Positions 19,295 to 28,201 of a DNA stretch of 64,000 nucleotides are shown piece by piece. Both the position numbers and the translations under genes were made by a program. The notes under the pieces are model-generated. The model was not told where the DNA came from, made no database searches, and saw only the letters and a list, made by a program, of their open reading frames with translations. Origin of the DNA: Nocardioides sp. S-1144 (lineage in GTDB: Bacteria > Actinomycetota > Actinomycetes > Propionibacteriales > Nocardioidaceae); contig NZ_CP040695.2 in the NCBI RefSeq assembly GCF_005954645.2, positions 496,001-560,000 of the forward strand, written 5' to 3'. Numbering within the stretch: the stretch's first letter is position 1; the number at the start of each line of letters is the position of its first letter.

Positions 19295-20413
19295 ATGGTC
19301 GCGACCACCGATGCCGTGGGCACCGGTCCCTCCGACGAGCCCGTCGTCGCCAGGAGCGGTCCGTCCGCGTCCGGCGCCGAGCGCACGCCGCTCACCGAGC
19401 GCGACGTGGAGTCCTTCGCCGCCCTGGGTCTCGACCCGGTGGCGCTGCGGGTCTACCAGCAGACGCTGCTCGCCGACGAGTGGTCGCCCCAGCAGCTGCG
19501 CGAGCACCTGCAGGTCGGGGAGGACGCCGTCACCCCGGCCATCGCCTCCCTGGTCGCCAAGGGGCTGCTGGTCCCGTCGCAGGAGGTCGACGGCACGCTG
19601 CGGCCGGTAGGCCCCCGCGTGGGCCTGACCCGGCTGATCGAGGAGCGCGACCGCACCCTCCGGTTCGCGCAGGAACGACTCAGCCAGACCCGGCAGGCGA
19701 CCCAGCAGCTGATCGAGCTCGTCGACGACCACGACACCCGCCAGCGCAGCAGCCTCGAGCAGGTCGAGGGCCGTGACCACGTGGCCGACCGGATCTCCGA
19801 GCTCCTCGGGCAGGCCACGAGCGAGGTCCTCACCGTCCTGACGATGCTGCCGAGCCCCGAGGCGATGGAGACCGCGCGCCGGGGCGACACCGTGCTCCTC
19901 GAGCGGGGGGTCCAGACCAGGATGCTGGTGCTCACCGGGCACGTGCGCCGCTCCCGCGAGTACGCCGCCTACCTCGCCGAGCTCGTCGGGCTCGGCGCCG
20001 ACGTGCGGGTCGCGGCCACCCTCCCGACCCGGATGATCCTGGTCGACGACTCCGCGGCGATCATGCCCACCGACCCCGACGACCCGGGGGCCGGAGCCAC
20101 GATCGTCCGCCACCACAGCCTGATCCGGCTGATGCGCGAGACCTTCGAGTCGCTGTGGCGCGGAGGTCGCCCGCTCGGGGACGACGAGGACCGTCCCGAC
20201 CGCTGGGAGCCCAACGAGCTCGAGCTCGAGGTGATCCGGTTCCTCGGCCGCGGCAACAAGGACGAGGCGATCGCCAGGCGCGTGGGGATGTCGCTGCGCT
20301 CGGTGCGCCGGCTGGTGTCCCAGATCAGCCAGGAGCTCGGCTCCAACAGCCGTTTCGAGCTCGGCGTGATCTGCTGCGACCGGGGCTGGGTCGAGGCCAC
20401 CGAGCGCCGCTGA
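19295..20413 (+). CDS. TrmB-like/LuxR-type transcriptional regulator
   Basis: Predicted DNA-binding regulator of 372 residues. GGAGGAGA precedes ATG 19295. A TrmB-like winged helix occupies about residues 40-110 (LDPVALRVYQQTLL...LREHLQVGEDAVTPAIASLV), followed by a helical linker and a middle domain resembling the PLD-like/TrmB sensor region (about 150-275). A C-terminal LuxR/GerE-type helix-turn-helix (RFLGRGNKDEAIARRVGMS, about 315-335) ends the protein. This architecture is common next to actinobacterial RiPP clusters. It ends 110 bp before the SARP gene and is probably a pathway regulator, though its target is unproven. Confidence 0.75.
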   Translation: MVATTDAVGTGPSDEPVVARSGPSASGAERTPLTERDVESFAALGLDPVALRVYQQTLLADEWSPQQLREHLQVGEDAVTPAIASLVAKGLLVPSQEVDGTLRPVGPRVGLTRLIEERDRTLRFAQERLSQTRQATQQLIELVDDHDTRQRSSLEQVEGRDHVADRISELLGQATSEVLTVLTMLPSPEAMETARRGDTVLLERGVQTRMLVLTGHVRRSREYAAYLAELVGLGADVRVAATLPTRMILVDDSAAIMPTDPDDPGAGATIVRHHSLIRLMRETFESLWRGGRPLGDDEDRPDRWEPNELELEVIRFLGRGNKDEAIARRVGMSLRSVRRLVSQISQELGSNSRFELGVICCDRGWVEATERR

Positions 20414-20523
20414 GACCTCCCGGCGCGCGGCTCGCCCGCTCGCCGTGCAGAAGGTGCCACGTCCGGTTGTGCCCCCGCCGGCTCCCTTGTCGGGGGTGCT
20501 GACCCGGCCGCAGTGTCGAGGAC

Positions 20524-22533
20524 ATGAACCCCGACCACCTGCCGGCCCCCCACCCGACGTTCCGGGTGCTCGGACCCGTGAGCGTGTGGGACGGGGAGAG
20601 CTACCAGCCGCTACCGGCGTCGAAGCCGGTGAGCATGCTCGCCACCCTGCTCACCTCGCCCAACGAGGTCACCTCGAACGAGTTCCTGTTGCGGGCCGTG
20701 TGGGGCGACGAGGCCGACGTCGACGCCCGCTCGGCCCTGCGCACCTGCACCACCCGGCTGCGCAAGCTGCTCGTGCGCCACAACCTGGGCGACGACCTCA
20801 TCCAGACCGTGTCCGGCGGCTACCGGCTGCGGGCCGGCGTCGAAGAGCTCGACCTCCTCCTCTTCCGCGAGCACGTCGTCGGCTCGACCCGCCTCGAGGG
20901 CGTCGACCCGCAGGTGCGCGCCCTCCGCGGCGCGCTCGACCTCTGGCAGGGCTCGCTGCTGTGCAACGTCGGCTCCGACGTCCTGCACCGCGGCGTGGTC
21001 CCGCTGCTGGAGGAGGAGCGGCTGCAGGTGCTCGAGCGCATCGTCGACCTGCTCGTCCGCGACGGCCGCGACCAGGAGGCGCTGGCCGAGCTGCAGCTGC
21101 TCACCCGCAGCCACGAGGGCCACGAGCGCTTCGCCCTCCAGCTCGTCGGGGTGCTCTACCGCGCCGGTCGCCGCGAGGACGCCCTGGCCGAGTGCACCCG
21201 GATGAAGCAGTACCTCTCCGACGAGCTCGGGCTCGACCCGACGCCCGAGCTGACCGCGGCCGAGATGGCGATCCTCACCGGCCAGCCGATGGTCCCGGGC
21301 GCCACCGCGCCGCCCGCCCCGACGGCGACCTCGTTGTCGGTCGCGGCGCCCGCCGTCGACGACACCACCGGCCCGGCCGCGGCCGGCCCGGTCGCCTCGG
21401 GCGTGGGCGACGCCGGCGGCACCGGCGGCACCGTCCACCTCCTGCGCCCGGCCGCGGTCGTCGAGGAGCAGCCGCCCGCCCCGGCGCCCACCCTGCCCAC
21501 GTCCCGGTCGCTGCTCGGGAGCTCCGGCTTCGTCGGCCGCGAGGACGAGCTCGACCGGCTGGTGAACCAGCTGACCGGGCGCGACGGCGTCCGCTCGCTG
21601 TGCCTGCTCGTCGGCTCGCCCGGCGTCGGCAAGACCTCGCTCGCCCTGCACGCCGCGGCCCGCGTCGCCGAGCACGTGGCCGGGCACGGCGCCGGTGGCT
21701 CGGTGCAGGCCATGGTCCGGATGCGCGACCACGACGACCGGCCCCGCGACCGCGAGGACGTGGTGGCCGACCTCGCCGCCCAGCTCGGCCCCGGCGCCCA
21801 CGACACGTCGACGTCGCCCGGGCTGCTCCTCCTCGACGACGCCGTGCGCGAGCAGGACGTCGCCGCCATCGCCGACGCCTACCCGCACCGCTCGGTGCTG
21901 ATCACCACCGGGGCGCCGATGCTGCGGCTGGTGCGCACCCACGGGGCGCTGGTCCACCGCGTCGAGGAGCTGCAGATGGCCGACGCCCTGGCGCTGCTCG
22001 GCCGGCTGCTCGGCCCCGCCGGCGTCGCGGAGGACATGCTGGCCGCCTACGACATCGTCACCCACTGCTGGCGCAACCCGCTCGCGCTGCGCGTCTTCGC
22101 GGCGACCCTCCAGACCCGGCCGGCCTGGGGCCTGTCCGCGGCGGCGCAGTGGCTGCGGGAGGACCCGGTGGCCCGGCTCTCCGGCGGCGCGGGAGACCTG
22201 TCGCTCGCGGCCTACTTCGACCTGGCCATGCTGCGCCTGGAGCCCCCGCTGCCCGACGTCGTGACCCGTCTGTCCGCGCTCGACGACGACGGGTTCTCGC
22301 TGCGCGAGGCCGGGGACGCCCTCGACGGCGACCGGTTCGGGCCGCCCCACCAGCACCTCGACGACCTCGTCAACCGCGGCTGGCTCGACGAGCTCGCCCC
22401 GGGGACGTTCCGGGTCGACCCGCTCGTGCGGGCCTTCGCCCTCCGGAGCCCGGCCCCGGCGCGCGGCCCGAGCGCCGTCCCCGTCCTCCGCCCCTGTCCC
22501 GCCCTCGATCCGCCCCAGGAAGGTGCCCGATGA
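20524..22533 (+). CDS. SARP-family regulator with NTPase domain, RiPP cluster
   Basis: A 669-residue activator of the Streptomyces antibiotic regulatory protein type. The OmpR-like winged helix is at about 12-100 (FRVLGPVSVWDGE ... TCTTRLRKLL, SGGYRLR), the bacterial transcriptional activation domain at about 105-250, then an Ala/Pro linker and an NB-ARC-like ATPase with Walker A VGSPGVGKTS (about 363-372) and Walker B LLLLDDAV. Its stop overlaps the next ATG by 4 bp, so it is the first gene of the biosynthetic operon and probably drives its own transcript. The 110-bp leader 20414-20523 holds a GCCCCCG/CGGGGGT dyad that may be its control site. Confidence 0.88.
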   Translation: MNPDHLPAPHPTFRVLGPVSVWDGESYQPLPASKPVSMLATLLTSPNEVTSNEFLLRAVWGDEADVDARSALRTCTTRLRKLLVRHNLGDDLIQTVSGGYRLRAGVEELDLLLFREHVVGSTRLEGVDPQVRALRGALDLWQGSLLCNVGSDVLHRGVVPLLEEERLQVLERIVDLLVRDGRDQEALAELQLLTRSHEGHERFALQLVGVLYRAGRREDALAECTRMKQYLSDELGLDPTPELTAAEMAILTGQPMVPGATAPPAPTATSLSVAAPAVDDTTGPAAAGPVASGVGDAGGTGGTVHLLRPAAVVEEQPPAPAPTLPTSRSLLGSSGFVGREDELDRLVNQLTGRDGVRSLCLLVGSPGVGKTSLALHAAARVAEHVAGHGAGGSVQAMVRMRDHDDRPRDREDVVADLAAQLGPGAHDTSTSPGLLLLDDAVREQDVAAIADAYPHRSVLITTGAPMLRLVRTHGALVHRVEELQMADALALLGRLLGPAGVAEDMLAAYDIVTHCWRNPLALRVFAATLQTRPAWGLSAAAQWLREDPVARLSGGAGDLSLAAYFDLAMLRLEPPLPDVVTRLSALDDDGFSLREAGDALDGDRFGPPHQHLDDLVNRGWLDELAPGTFRVDPLVRAFALRSPAPARGPSAVPVLRPCPALDPPQEGAR

Positions 22534-24593
22534 CCACGTTCGACCAGATCGCCCCCACCCGCCCCCGACTCCAGCGCGACGTCCTCTTCACCGAGACCCC
22601 GCAGGGGGTGCTCTTCCACAACTCCAAGGGCGGCTTCCACCTCAACTCCGGGAGCGCCTACCGCTTCGCCTCGCTCGTGGTCCCGCACCTCGACGGTCGC
22701 GCCAGCGTCGCCGAGCTCGGCGGCGGGCTCGGCGAGGCCCAGCGCTCGATGATGGCGACCCTGGTCTCCTCGCTCCTCGAGCGCGGCTTCGCCCGCGACG
22801 TCGCCGCCACCGGCGGCGACCTCGAGCTCGACGACGCCGCGGTCACCGAGCGCTTCGGCGCCCAGCTCAACTACATCGACCACTACGTCGACGACGCCTC
22901 GCGCCGCTTCGAGCGCTTCCGCTCGGCCCGCGTGGCCGTGCTCGGCACCGGTGACGTCGCCACCTGGTGCGTCCGGGCCCTGGTCCGCAACGGCGCGAGC
23001 ACGCTGGTGGCGGACGTCGCCGGCGACCCCGAGGTGGGGGCGACCGTCGCCGAGCTCGCCGCCGCCGGCGTCACCACCGTCCTGCAGCCGCTCGACGCCG
23101 GCACGGGGCCGCGCGGCTGGGCCGACCTGGGCGACGTCGACGTCGTCGTGGTCGCCGGGACCGGCGCGGTCGCGCAGGCCCACCGCCTCGAGGCCGAGGC
23201 CGGGGCGGCGCCGTCCGGCGTCGTCGTGCTGCCGGCCTGGGTCATCGGCCGTCGCTCGGTGATCGGCCCGATCATCGAGCCCGGCAGCCAGACCACCTGG
23301 GCCGGCGCCGTCCGCGCCCTCGGGCGCGGCCGCCAGGCCGACGAGGCGGCGGTCTGGGAGCAGGTCGCGCAGCCCGCCCTCGGCTCGCCCGTCGGTCCGG
23401 AGGGCCCGATGGCCGCGATGATCGGCAACCACCTCGCCTACGAGGTCTTCCGGGCCGTCACCGGCTGCCTGCCCGCCGAGACCCGCGGCGGCGTCGTCAT
23501 CCAGGACCTCGACTCGCTCGACGTCGTCGCCGAGGGGCTGCTGCCCGACCCGGCGCTGCCGACGACGCGGCCGCTCGACCCCGACGACACCATCGACTGG
23601 ACCCTGCTCGACCCGCCCTACGACGCCCACGCCCACGAGGGCGCGGCCGACGAGGACCCGGTCGCGGTCGCCCTCAACCAGCGCTCCCGGCTCGTGCAGC
23701 AGCACACCGGGCTGGTCCCGGAGTTCACCGACGACGCGTGGACCCAGACCCCGCTCAAGCTGAGCAGCGCCACCCTCTCGACCGGCCGGGACCGCACCGA
23801 GACGCTCGTCGTGGCCGACATCGACCACGTGGCCGCCGCGCGGCTGCGGGTGCTCGACCGGGTCGCCGTGCGGCACGCGGCCACGGCCCGCACCCGGCCG
23901 ACCCGCGGTCGGTCGCTGGCCGACGCGGTCGAGGTGGAGGCGCCCGCGACCGGCGAGCACACCGGCCACGCCGCCGGCGGCACCCTCGGCGCGGCGACCG
24001 TGCGGGCCCTGGCCCGGGCGGTGGCCCACCGGGGCGTCGTCGACGCCCTGCGCGGCGCGCCGGTGCACCGCGTCGACCTCGACGCCTGCCTGACCCAGGA
24101 CGCCGTCCCGGGCACCCGCCGCGGCGCCGAGGTCACCTTCCTGCTGCGCTCGGCCGAGCTGCTCGGCGTCGAGCTCGAGGTGCTCGAGGTCGCCGCGCCC
24201 GCCGGCGCCGCCCGGGTCGCCCTGGTCCGCTCGCCCAGCCACCGCGACGTCCACGCCGTCGCCGCCGCGCTCGACCTGCCCACCGCCGTCCGCGACGCCG
24301 TGGTGGACGTCGTCGGCACCGTCCAGGCCCGCACCGACGCCGCCGGCACCGCCGCGGAGCCCGCGTCGTGCAGCGTGGTCGAGCCCGTCGTGCCGGCCCT
24401 GGACCCGTGGACCCTCCAGGTGCGCGACGACGCCGGGACCCGGCCGACCGCGCCCACCTGGGAGGAGTCGGTCACCCGGCTGGCGGTCTCCGGGCTGTCA
24501 CCCGTCGCGGTCCGCACGACCACCGCGGCGCTCGCCCCGGCCGGGGTCGAGACCGTCGCGGTCACCCTCGTCGAGGACGGCTCGGCCCGATGA
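22530..24593 (+). CDS. RRE/ocin-ThiF-like leader-binding protein of the RiPP cluster
   Basis: A 687-residue protein that delivers the precursor to the cyclodehydratase. Residues 12-100 look like a PqqD-type RiPP recognition element (VLFTETPQGVLFHNSKGGFH, HLDGRASVAELGGGL). Residues about 130-330 are ThiF/E1-like with a degenerate nucleotide loop (VAVLGTGDVATW). A C-terminal region of about 350 residues is less clear. In azole-forming clusters this F- or C-protein-like partner activates YcaO. It is the only such protein here although two YcaO proteins are present, so it may serve both. ATG 22530 overlaps the SARP stop by 4 bp. Confidence 0.8.
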   Translation: MTTFDQIAPTRPRLQRDVLFTETPQGVLFHNSKGGFHLNSGSAYRFASLVVPHLDGRASVAELGGGLGEAQRSMMATLVSSLLERGFARDVAATGGDLELDDAAVTERFGAQLNYIDHYVDDASRRFERFRSARVAVLGTGDVATWCVRALVRNGASTLVADVAGDPEVGATVAELAAAGVTTVLQPLDAGTGPRGWADLGDVDVVVVAGTGAVAQAHRLEAEAGAAPSGVVVLPAWVIGRRSVIGPIIEPGSQTTWAGAVRALGRGRQADEAAVWEQVAQPALGSPVGPEGPMAAMIGNHLAYEVFRAVTGCLPAETRGGVVIQDLDSLDVVAEGLLPDPALPTTRPLDPDDTIDWTLLDPPYDAHAHEGAADEDPVAVALNQRSRLVQQHTGLVPEFTDDAWTQTPLKLSSATLSTGRDRTETLVVADIDHVAAARLRVLDRVAVRHAATARTRPTRGRSLADAVEVEAPATGEHTGHAAGGTLGAATVRALARAVAHRGVVDALRGAPVHRVDLDACLTQDAVPGTRRGAEVTFLLRSAELLGVELEVLEVAAPAGAARVALVRSPSHRDVHAVAAALDLPTAVRDAVVDVVGTVQARTDAAGTAAEPASCSVVEPVVPALDPWTLQVRDDAGTRPTAPTWEESVTRLAVSGLSPVAVRTTTAALAPAGVETVAVTLVEDGSAR

Positions 24594-26548
24594 CCATCAC
24601 CCCGGCCCGACCGGGCGTGGCGCCGCCCGACACCCAGCGCCGGGCGCGGCCGCTGCCCGGCCTCGCCGCCGCCGTCGCCGCCGTGGGTGCCGGGGGTCGG
24701 CCGAGGACCGCGTGGCTCGGTCTCGACGACGCCTTCCGGGTCGCCCCGGACCTCGACGACACCGCGGGCCCCGACGGCACCGACGGCACCGACGGCACCG
24801 ACGGCCCGCCGGTCCTGGTGCACGACCGCCAGGCGCTGGTCGGCCCGGTCGCCCCCGTGCCCGGCGAGGCCTGCCCCACCTGCCTGGCCCGCCGCTGGCA
24901 GGCGGTGCGCCCCGAGACGCTGCGCACCGCGCTCGAGCTCGGCCACGGCGCCCGCCACGGTGTCGACGAGCCGTGGGCGAACCCCTTCGCGGACCTCACC
25001 GTGGCCTCGCTCTCGGCCCTGGTCGGGCCGCGGCCCGGCACACTGCACGCCGAGGTGCACGACGTCGACCTGGAGCGGCTGCACGTCACCCGGCACGCCG
25101 TCGTCGCCGACCCCGAGTGCCAGTCCTGCGGCGCGCTGCCCGAGGACGCCCCGTGGCAGCCGCACCTCGCGGCCTCGCCGAAGCCGGCCCCCGACAGCTA
25201 CCGCGGCCGCTCGATCTTCGACTACGACCTCGACCTCGACGCCTACGCCAACCCGGTGTGCGGCGCCCTGGGTCCCGGCATCGTCCGCGACGTCACCTCG
25301 ACGACGACGTCGGCCACGGTCGGCTGCCTGATGGTCCGGTCCGCCGAGTACCTGCGCGAGACGTTCTGGGGCGGGCACGACGACCGGTTCGACGTCAGCG
25401 CCCGGATCGGCGTCCTGGAAGGCCTCGAGCGGGCCGCCGGGATGCGCCCGCGCGGCGTCACGACCGCGGTCACGGCCAGCTACCACGAGGTCGCCGCGGA
25501 CGCCGGCGGCGCCGGGGTGCTCGACCCGCGCACGTGCGGGCTCTACGACGACGCCTTCCACGCCGAGCACCCCTGGATCCACCCCTTCGACCCCGACCGC
25601 CCGATCCGCTGGGTCTGGGCGCACTCGCTGCGCGACGACCGCCCGGTCCTGGTGCCCGAGGTGCAGGCCTACTACCACATCCCCGGCCAGGAGAACCGGT
25701 TCGTGCAGGAAAGCTCCAGCGGCTGCGCGACGGGGGCCAGCGAGGTCGAGGCGACCTGGTTCGGGCTCCTCGAGGTCCTCGAGCGCGACGCCTTCCTGCT
25801 CGGCTGGTACGGCGGACGCCCGCTCCCGGAGATCGACGTCGCGAGCAGCGCCAACCTCTCCACCCGGGCCACCGTCGAGCGGCTCGCGCTGCACGGCTAC
25901 CGCGCCCGCTTCTTCGACGCCCGGGTCACCTTCCCGGTGCCCGTCGTCATCGGCGTCGCCGAGCGCGTCGACGGCGGCATGGGCCGCCTGTGCTTCGGCG
26001 CCGGCGCCTCGCTCGACCCGGAGGTCGCCATCGAGGGCGCGCTCTGCGAGATCGCCACCGACGCCCCCAACAGCCGGCTGCGCTGCACCAACCACGAGCC
26101 GCGCCTGCGGGCCATGGTCGACGACTTCGCCCACGTCCAGTCGCTGCACGACCACCCGCTGCTGCACGGCATCCCGGAGATGCGGGGCTACTCCGACTTC
26201 CTGCTCGCCGAGCAGCCGACGAGCACCGTGCACCAGCGCTTCGAGGTCGACCGGCCGCGCCCGCGCCCCTCGCTCGACCTGCGGACGGACCTCGACACGG
26301 TGCTGGGCCTGGTCACCGACGCCGGCTTCGACGTGCTGGTGGTCGACCAGACGATGCCCGAGCAGCGGGCCCTCGGCCTGCACACGGTCAGCGTGCTGGT
26401 GCCCGGCCTGCTGCCGCTCGACTTCGGCTGGTCGCGCCAGCGGGCGCGCTCGCAGCCCCGGATGCTCACCGCGCGCCGCGAGGCCGGCCTCGACGACCGC
26501 GACCTCACGGCCGAGGAGCTCACCCCGGCCCCGCACCCCCTGCCCTGA
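24590..26548 (+). CDS. YcaO-domain azoline cyclodehydratase 1
   Basis: ATP-dependent enzyme, 652 residues, that turns Cys, Ser or Thr of the precursor into thiazolines or oxazolines. An N-terminal region carries two CxxC pairs (about residues 94/97 and 177/180) that probably bind structural zinc. The YcaO core follows with ATP/Mg elements VLEGLERAAG and GCATGASEVEATWFGLLEVLERDAF. The C-terminus is PHPLP, the proline-rich end needed by azole-type YcaO enzymes. A DGT repeat (three copies of GACGGCACC) forms an acidic linker near residue 65. ATG 24590 overlaps the previous stop by 4 bp. Confidence 0.9.
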   Translation: MTITPARPGVAPPDTQRRARPLPGLAAAVAAVGAGGRPRTAWLGLDDAFRVAPDLDDTAGPDGTDGTDGTDGPPVLVHDRQALVGPVAPVPGEACPTCLARRWQAVRPETLRTALELGHGARHGVDEPWANPFADLTVASLSALVGPRPGTLHAEVHDVDLERLHVTRHAVVADPECQSCGALPEDAPWQPHLAASPKPAPDSYRGRSIFDYDLDLDAYANPVCGALGPGIVRDVTSTTTSATVGCLMVRSAEYLRETFWGGHDDRFDVSARIGVLEGLERAAGMRPRGVTTAVTASYHEVAADAGGAGVLDPRTCGLYDDAFHAEHPWIHPFDPDRPIRWVWAHSLRDDRPVLVPEVQAYYHIPGQENRFVQESSSGCATGASEVEATWFGLLEVLERDAFLLGWYGGRPLPEIDVASSANLSTRATVERLALHGYRARFFDARVTFPVPVVIGVAERVDGGMGRLCFGAGASLDPEVAIEGALCEIATDAPNSRLRCTNHEPRLRAMVDDFAHVQSLHDHPLLHGIPEMRGYSDFLLAEQPTSTVHQRFEVDRPRPRPSLDLRTDLDTVLGLVTDAGFDVLVVDQTMPEQRALGLHTVSVLVPGLLPLDFGWSRQRARSQPRMLTARREAGLDDRDLTAEELTPAPHPLP

Positions 26549-26584
26549 CCCCCGCACCACCTGCCGACACCCCAGGAGAACGCG

Positions 26585-28201
26585 ATGACGACCTTCGCGC
26601 ACGACTACACCGAGCAGATCCTGCACCGCGGACGGGTCTACATGGATCCCGTCGACTTCGTCCCGAACTGGAGCGACAAGCCGCGCAAGCAGAAGTTCTA
26701 CCCCGACGCCGACCGGCTCCCGCTGGGCACAGCGCCCTACCCGGGCGACGCGAGCGTCGACGCCGGCCTGCACGGCGCGGAGACCCACCGCCTCGGTCAC
26801 GACCTCGACACCCTCGGCGCGCTGCTCCAGGACTCCTACGGGCTCTCGGGTCGCCGGCTCGGCATCCAGGCCAACACCGACCTCGGCGGGCTGCCCTGGT
26901 ACGTCGACGCCAACTGGTCGCGCGGCACGGCCTCGGGCGGCGGTCTCTACCCCGTCGCCGTCTACCTGGTGGCCGGTCCCTCCTCGGACCTGGTGCCCGG
27001 CGTCTACCACTACTCACCCTCGCACCACGCCCTGCAGCGGCTGCTCGTCGGCGACGTCAGCGGCGACGTCCGGGCCGCGCTGGGCGGGCGCTGCGACGAC
27101 ACCGACACCTTTCTCGTGCTCGGCATCAAGTACTGGCAGAACGCGTTCAAGTACAACAGCTTCAGCTTCCACGCCGTGACCATGGACGTCGGCACCGTGC
27201 TGGGCACCTGGCGGCTGTGGAGCCGGGCCCGCGGGGCGGCCGTCGAGCCGCACCTGTGGTTCGACGAGCCCGCGCTGGCCCACCTGCTCGGCGTCGAGCC
27301 GAGCCTCGAGGGCATCCACGCCGTGGTGCCGCTCGGCGGTCCCGGGGCCGTCACCACCGCCGCCCCCACCGGTGCCCGGGTCGCGCTGCGCGACCACGAG
27401 AAGTCGCGGGTCAGCTTCGGGTTCGAGGCGGTCGAGACGATGCAGGCCGAGACCCAGGCCGGGTGCCTCGACGTGCCGACGCCGGCGTCGCTGGACGCGG
27501 CGCGGCCCACCTTCCCCGCCCCCGACGACGGGTCGCTGGTCGCGCTGCCGCCGGCGCGGCCGATGCCGGTCGACGTCCGCGCGGCCCTGCGCCGGCGCCG
27601 CAGCAGCTTCGGTCGCTTCCAGGGCGACCCGATGCCGGCCGAGGAGCTCGGCGCGCTGCTGGCCGCCGGCCAGGCCGGCGCGGTCGCCAGCGAGGCGACG
27701 CCGTCAGGCGCGGACGCCCGGGGGATCACCACGCTCTACGCCTTCGTCAACCACGTCGAGGGCGTCGCCCCCGGCGCCTACCGCTACCACCCGGCCGAGC
27801 ACGCGCTCGAGCCGGTCGTGGCCGGCGGGCAGGGGCGCTTCCTCCAGGACAACTACTTCCTCTCGAACTACAACATGGAGCAGGCCGGCGCCGTGATCGT
27901 GCCGACCGTGCGCACCCACGCCGTGCTCGACGCCGTCGGCTCCCGGGGCTACCGCCTCGTCAACGCCACCATCGGCGCGGTCTCGCAGGCCACCTACACC
28001 GCGGCCGCTGCGCTCGACACCGGCTGCGGCGTGGCCCTCGGCTTCGACAACATCTCCTTCATCGAGCTCCTGGGGCTGGAGGAGTCGGGCGAGAAGCCAC
28101 TGCTCGTGATGGCCGTGGGCCGCGAGCGGGGCTCCGAGGGCGACTTCGGGTCGTCGCTCGTCCCGGCCGAGGTCCCGGCGCACGTCGAGGCGGGTGCGTG
28201 A
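26585..28201 (+). CDS. Tandem-domain SagB-type azoline dehydrogenase
   Basis: FMN-dependent oxidase, 538 residues, about double a single nitroreductase fold, that would oxidise azolines to azoles. Domain 1 (about 60-270) keeps the SagB FMN-site motif as GTASGGGLYPVAVY and a KYWQNAFKYN segment in the place of the catalytic Lys-Tyr region. Domain 2 (about 330-525) has SEATPSGADARGITTLYAF and a divergent NYFLSNYNMEQAGAV. Both halves may bind FMN; the first looks more canonical. AGGAGA precedes ATG 26585. The TGA and the next ATG share a base. Confidence 0.87.
   Translation: MTTFAHDYTEQILHRGRVYMDPVDFVPNWSDKPRKQKFYPDADRLPLGTAPYPGDASVDAGLHGAETHRLGHDLDTLGALLQDSYGLSGRRLGIQANTDLGGLPWYVDANWSRGTASGGGLYPVAVYLVAGPSSDLVPGVYHYSPSHHALQRLLVGDVSGDVRAALGGRCDDTDTFLVLGIKYWQNAFKYNSFSFHAVTMDVGTVLGTWRLWSRARGAAVEPHLWFDEPALAHLLGVEPSLEGIHAVVPLGGPGAVTTAAPTGARVALRDHEKSRVSFGFEAVETMQAETQAGCLDVPTPASLDAARPTFPAPDDGSLVALPPARPMPVDVRAALRRRRSSFGRFQGDPMPAEELGALLAAGQAGAVASEATPSGADARGITTLYAFVNHVEGVAPGAYRYHPAEHALEPVVAGGQGRFLQDNYFLSNYNMEQAGAVIVPTVRTHAVLDAVGSRGYRLVNATIGAVSQATYTAAAALDTGCGVALGFDNISFIELLGLEESGEKPLLVMAVGRERGSEGDFGSSLVPAEVPAHVEAGA

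Noticed and set aside
20445..24593. Very long open frames through the SARP and partner genes and many antisense frames
   Set aside because: High GC makes stop codons rare in shadow frames; only frames with family motifs and ribosome-binding sites or overlaps were kept.
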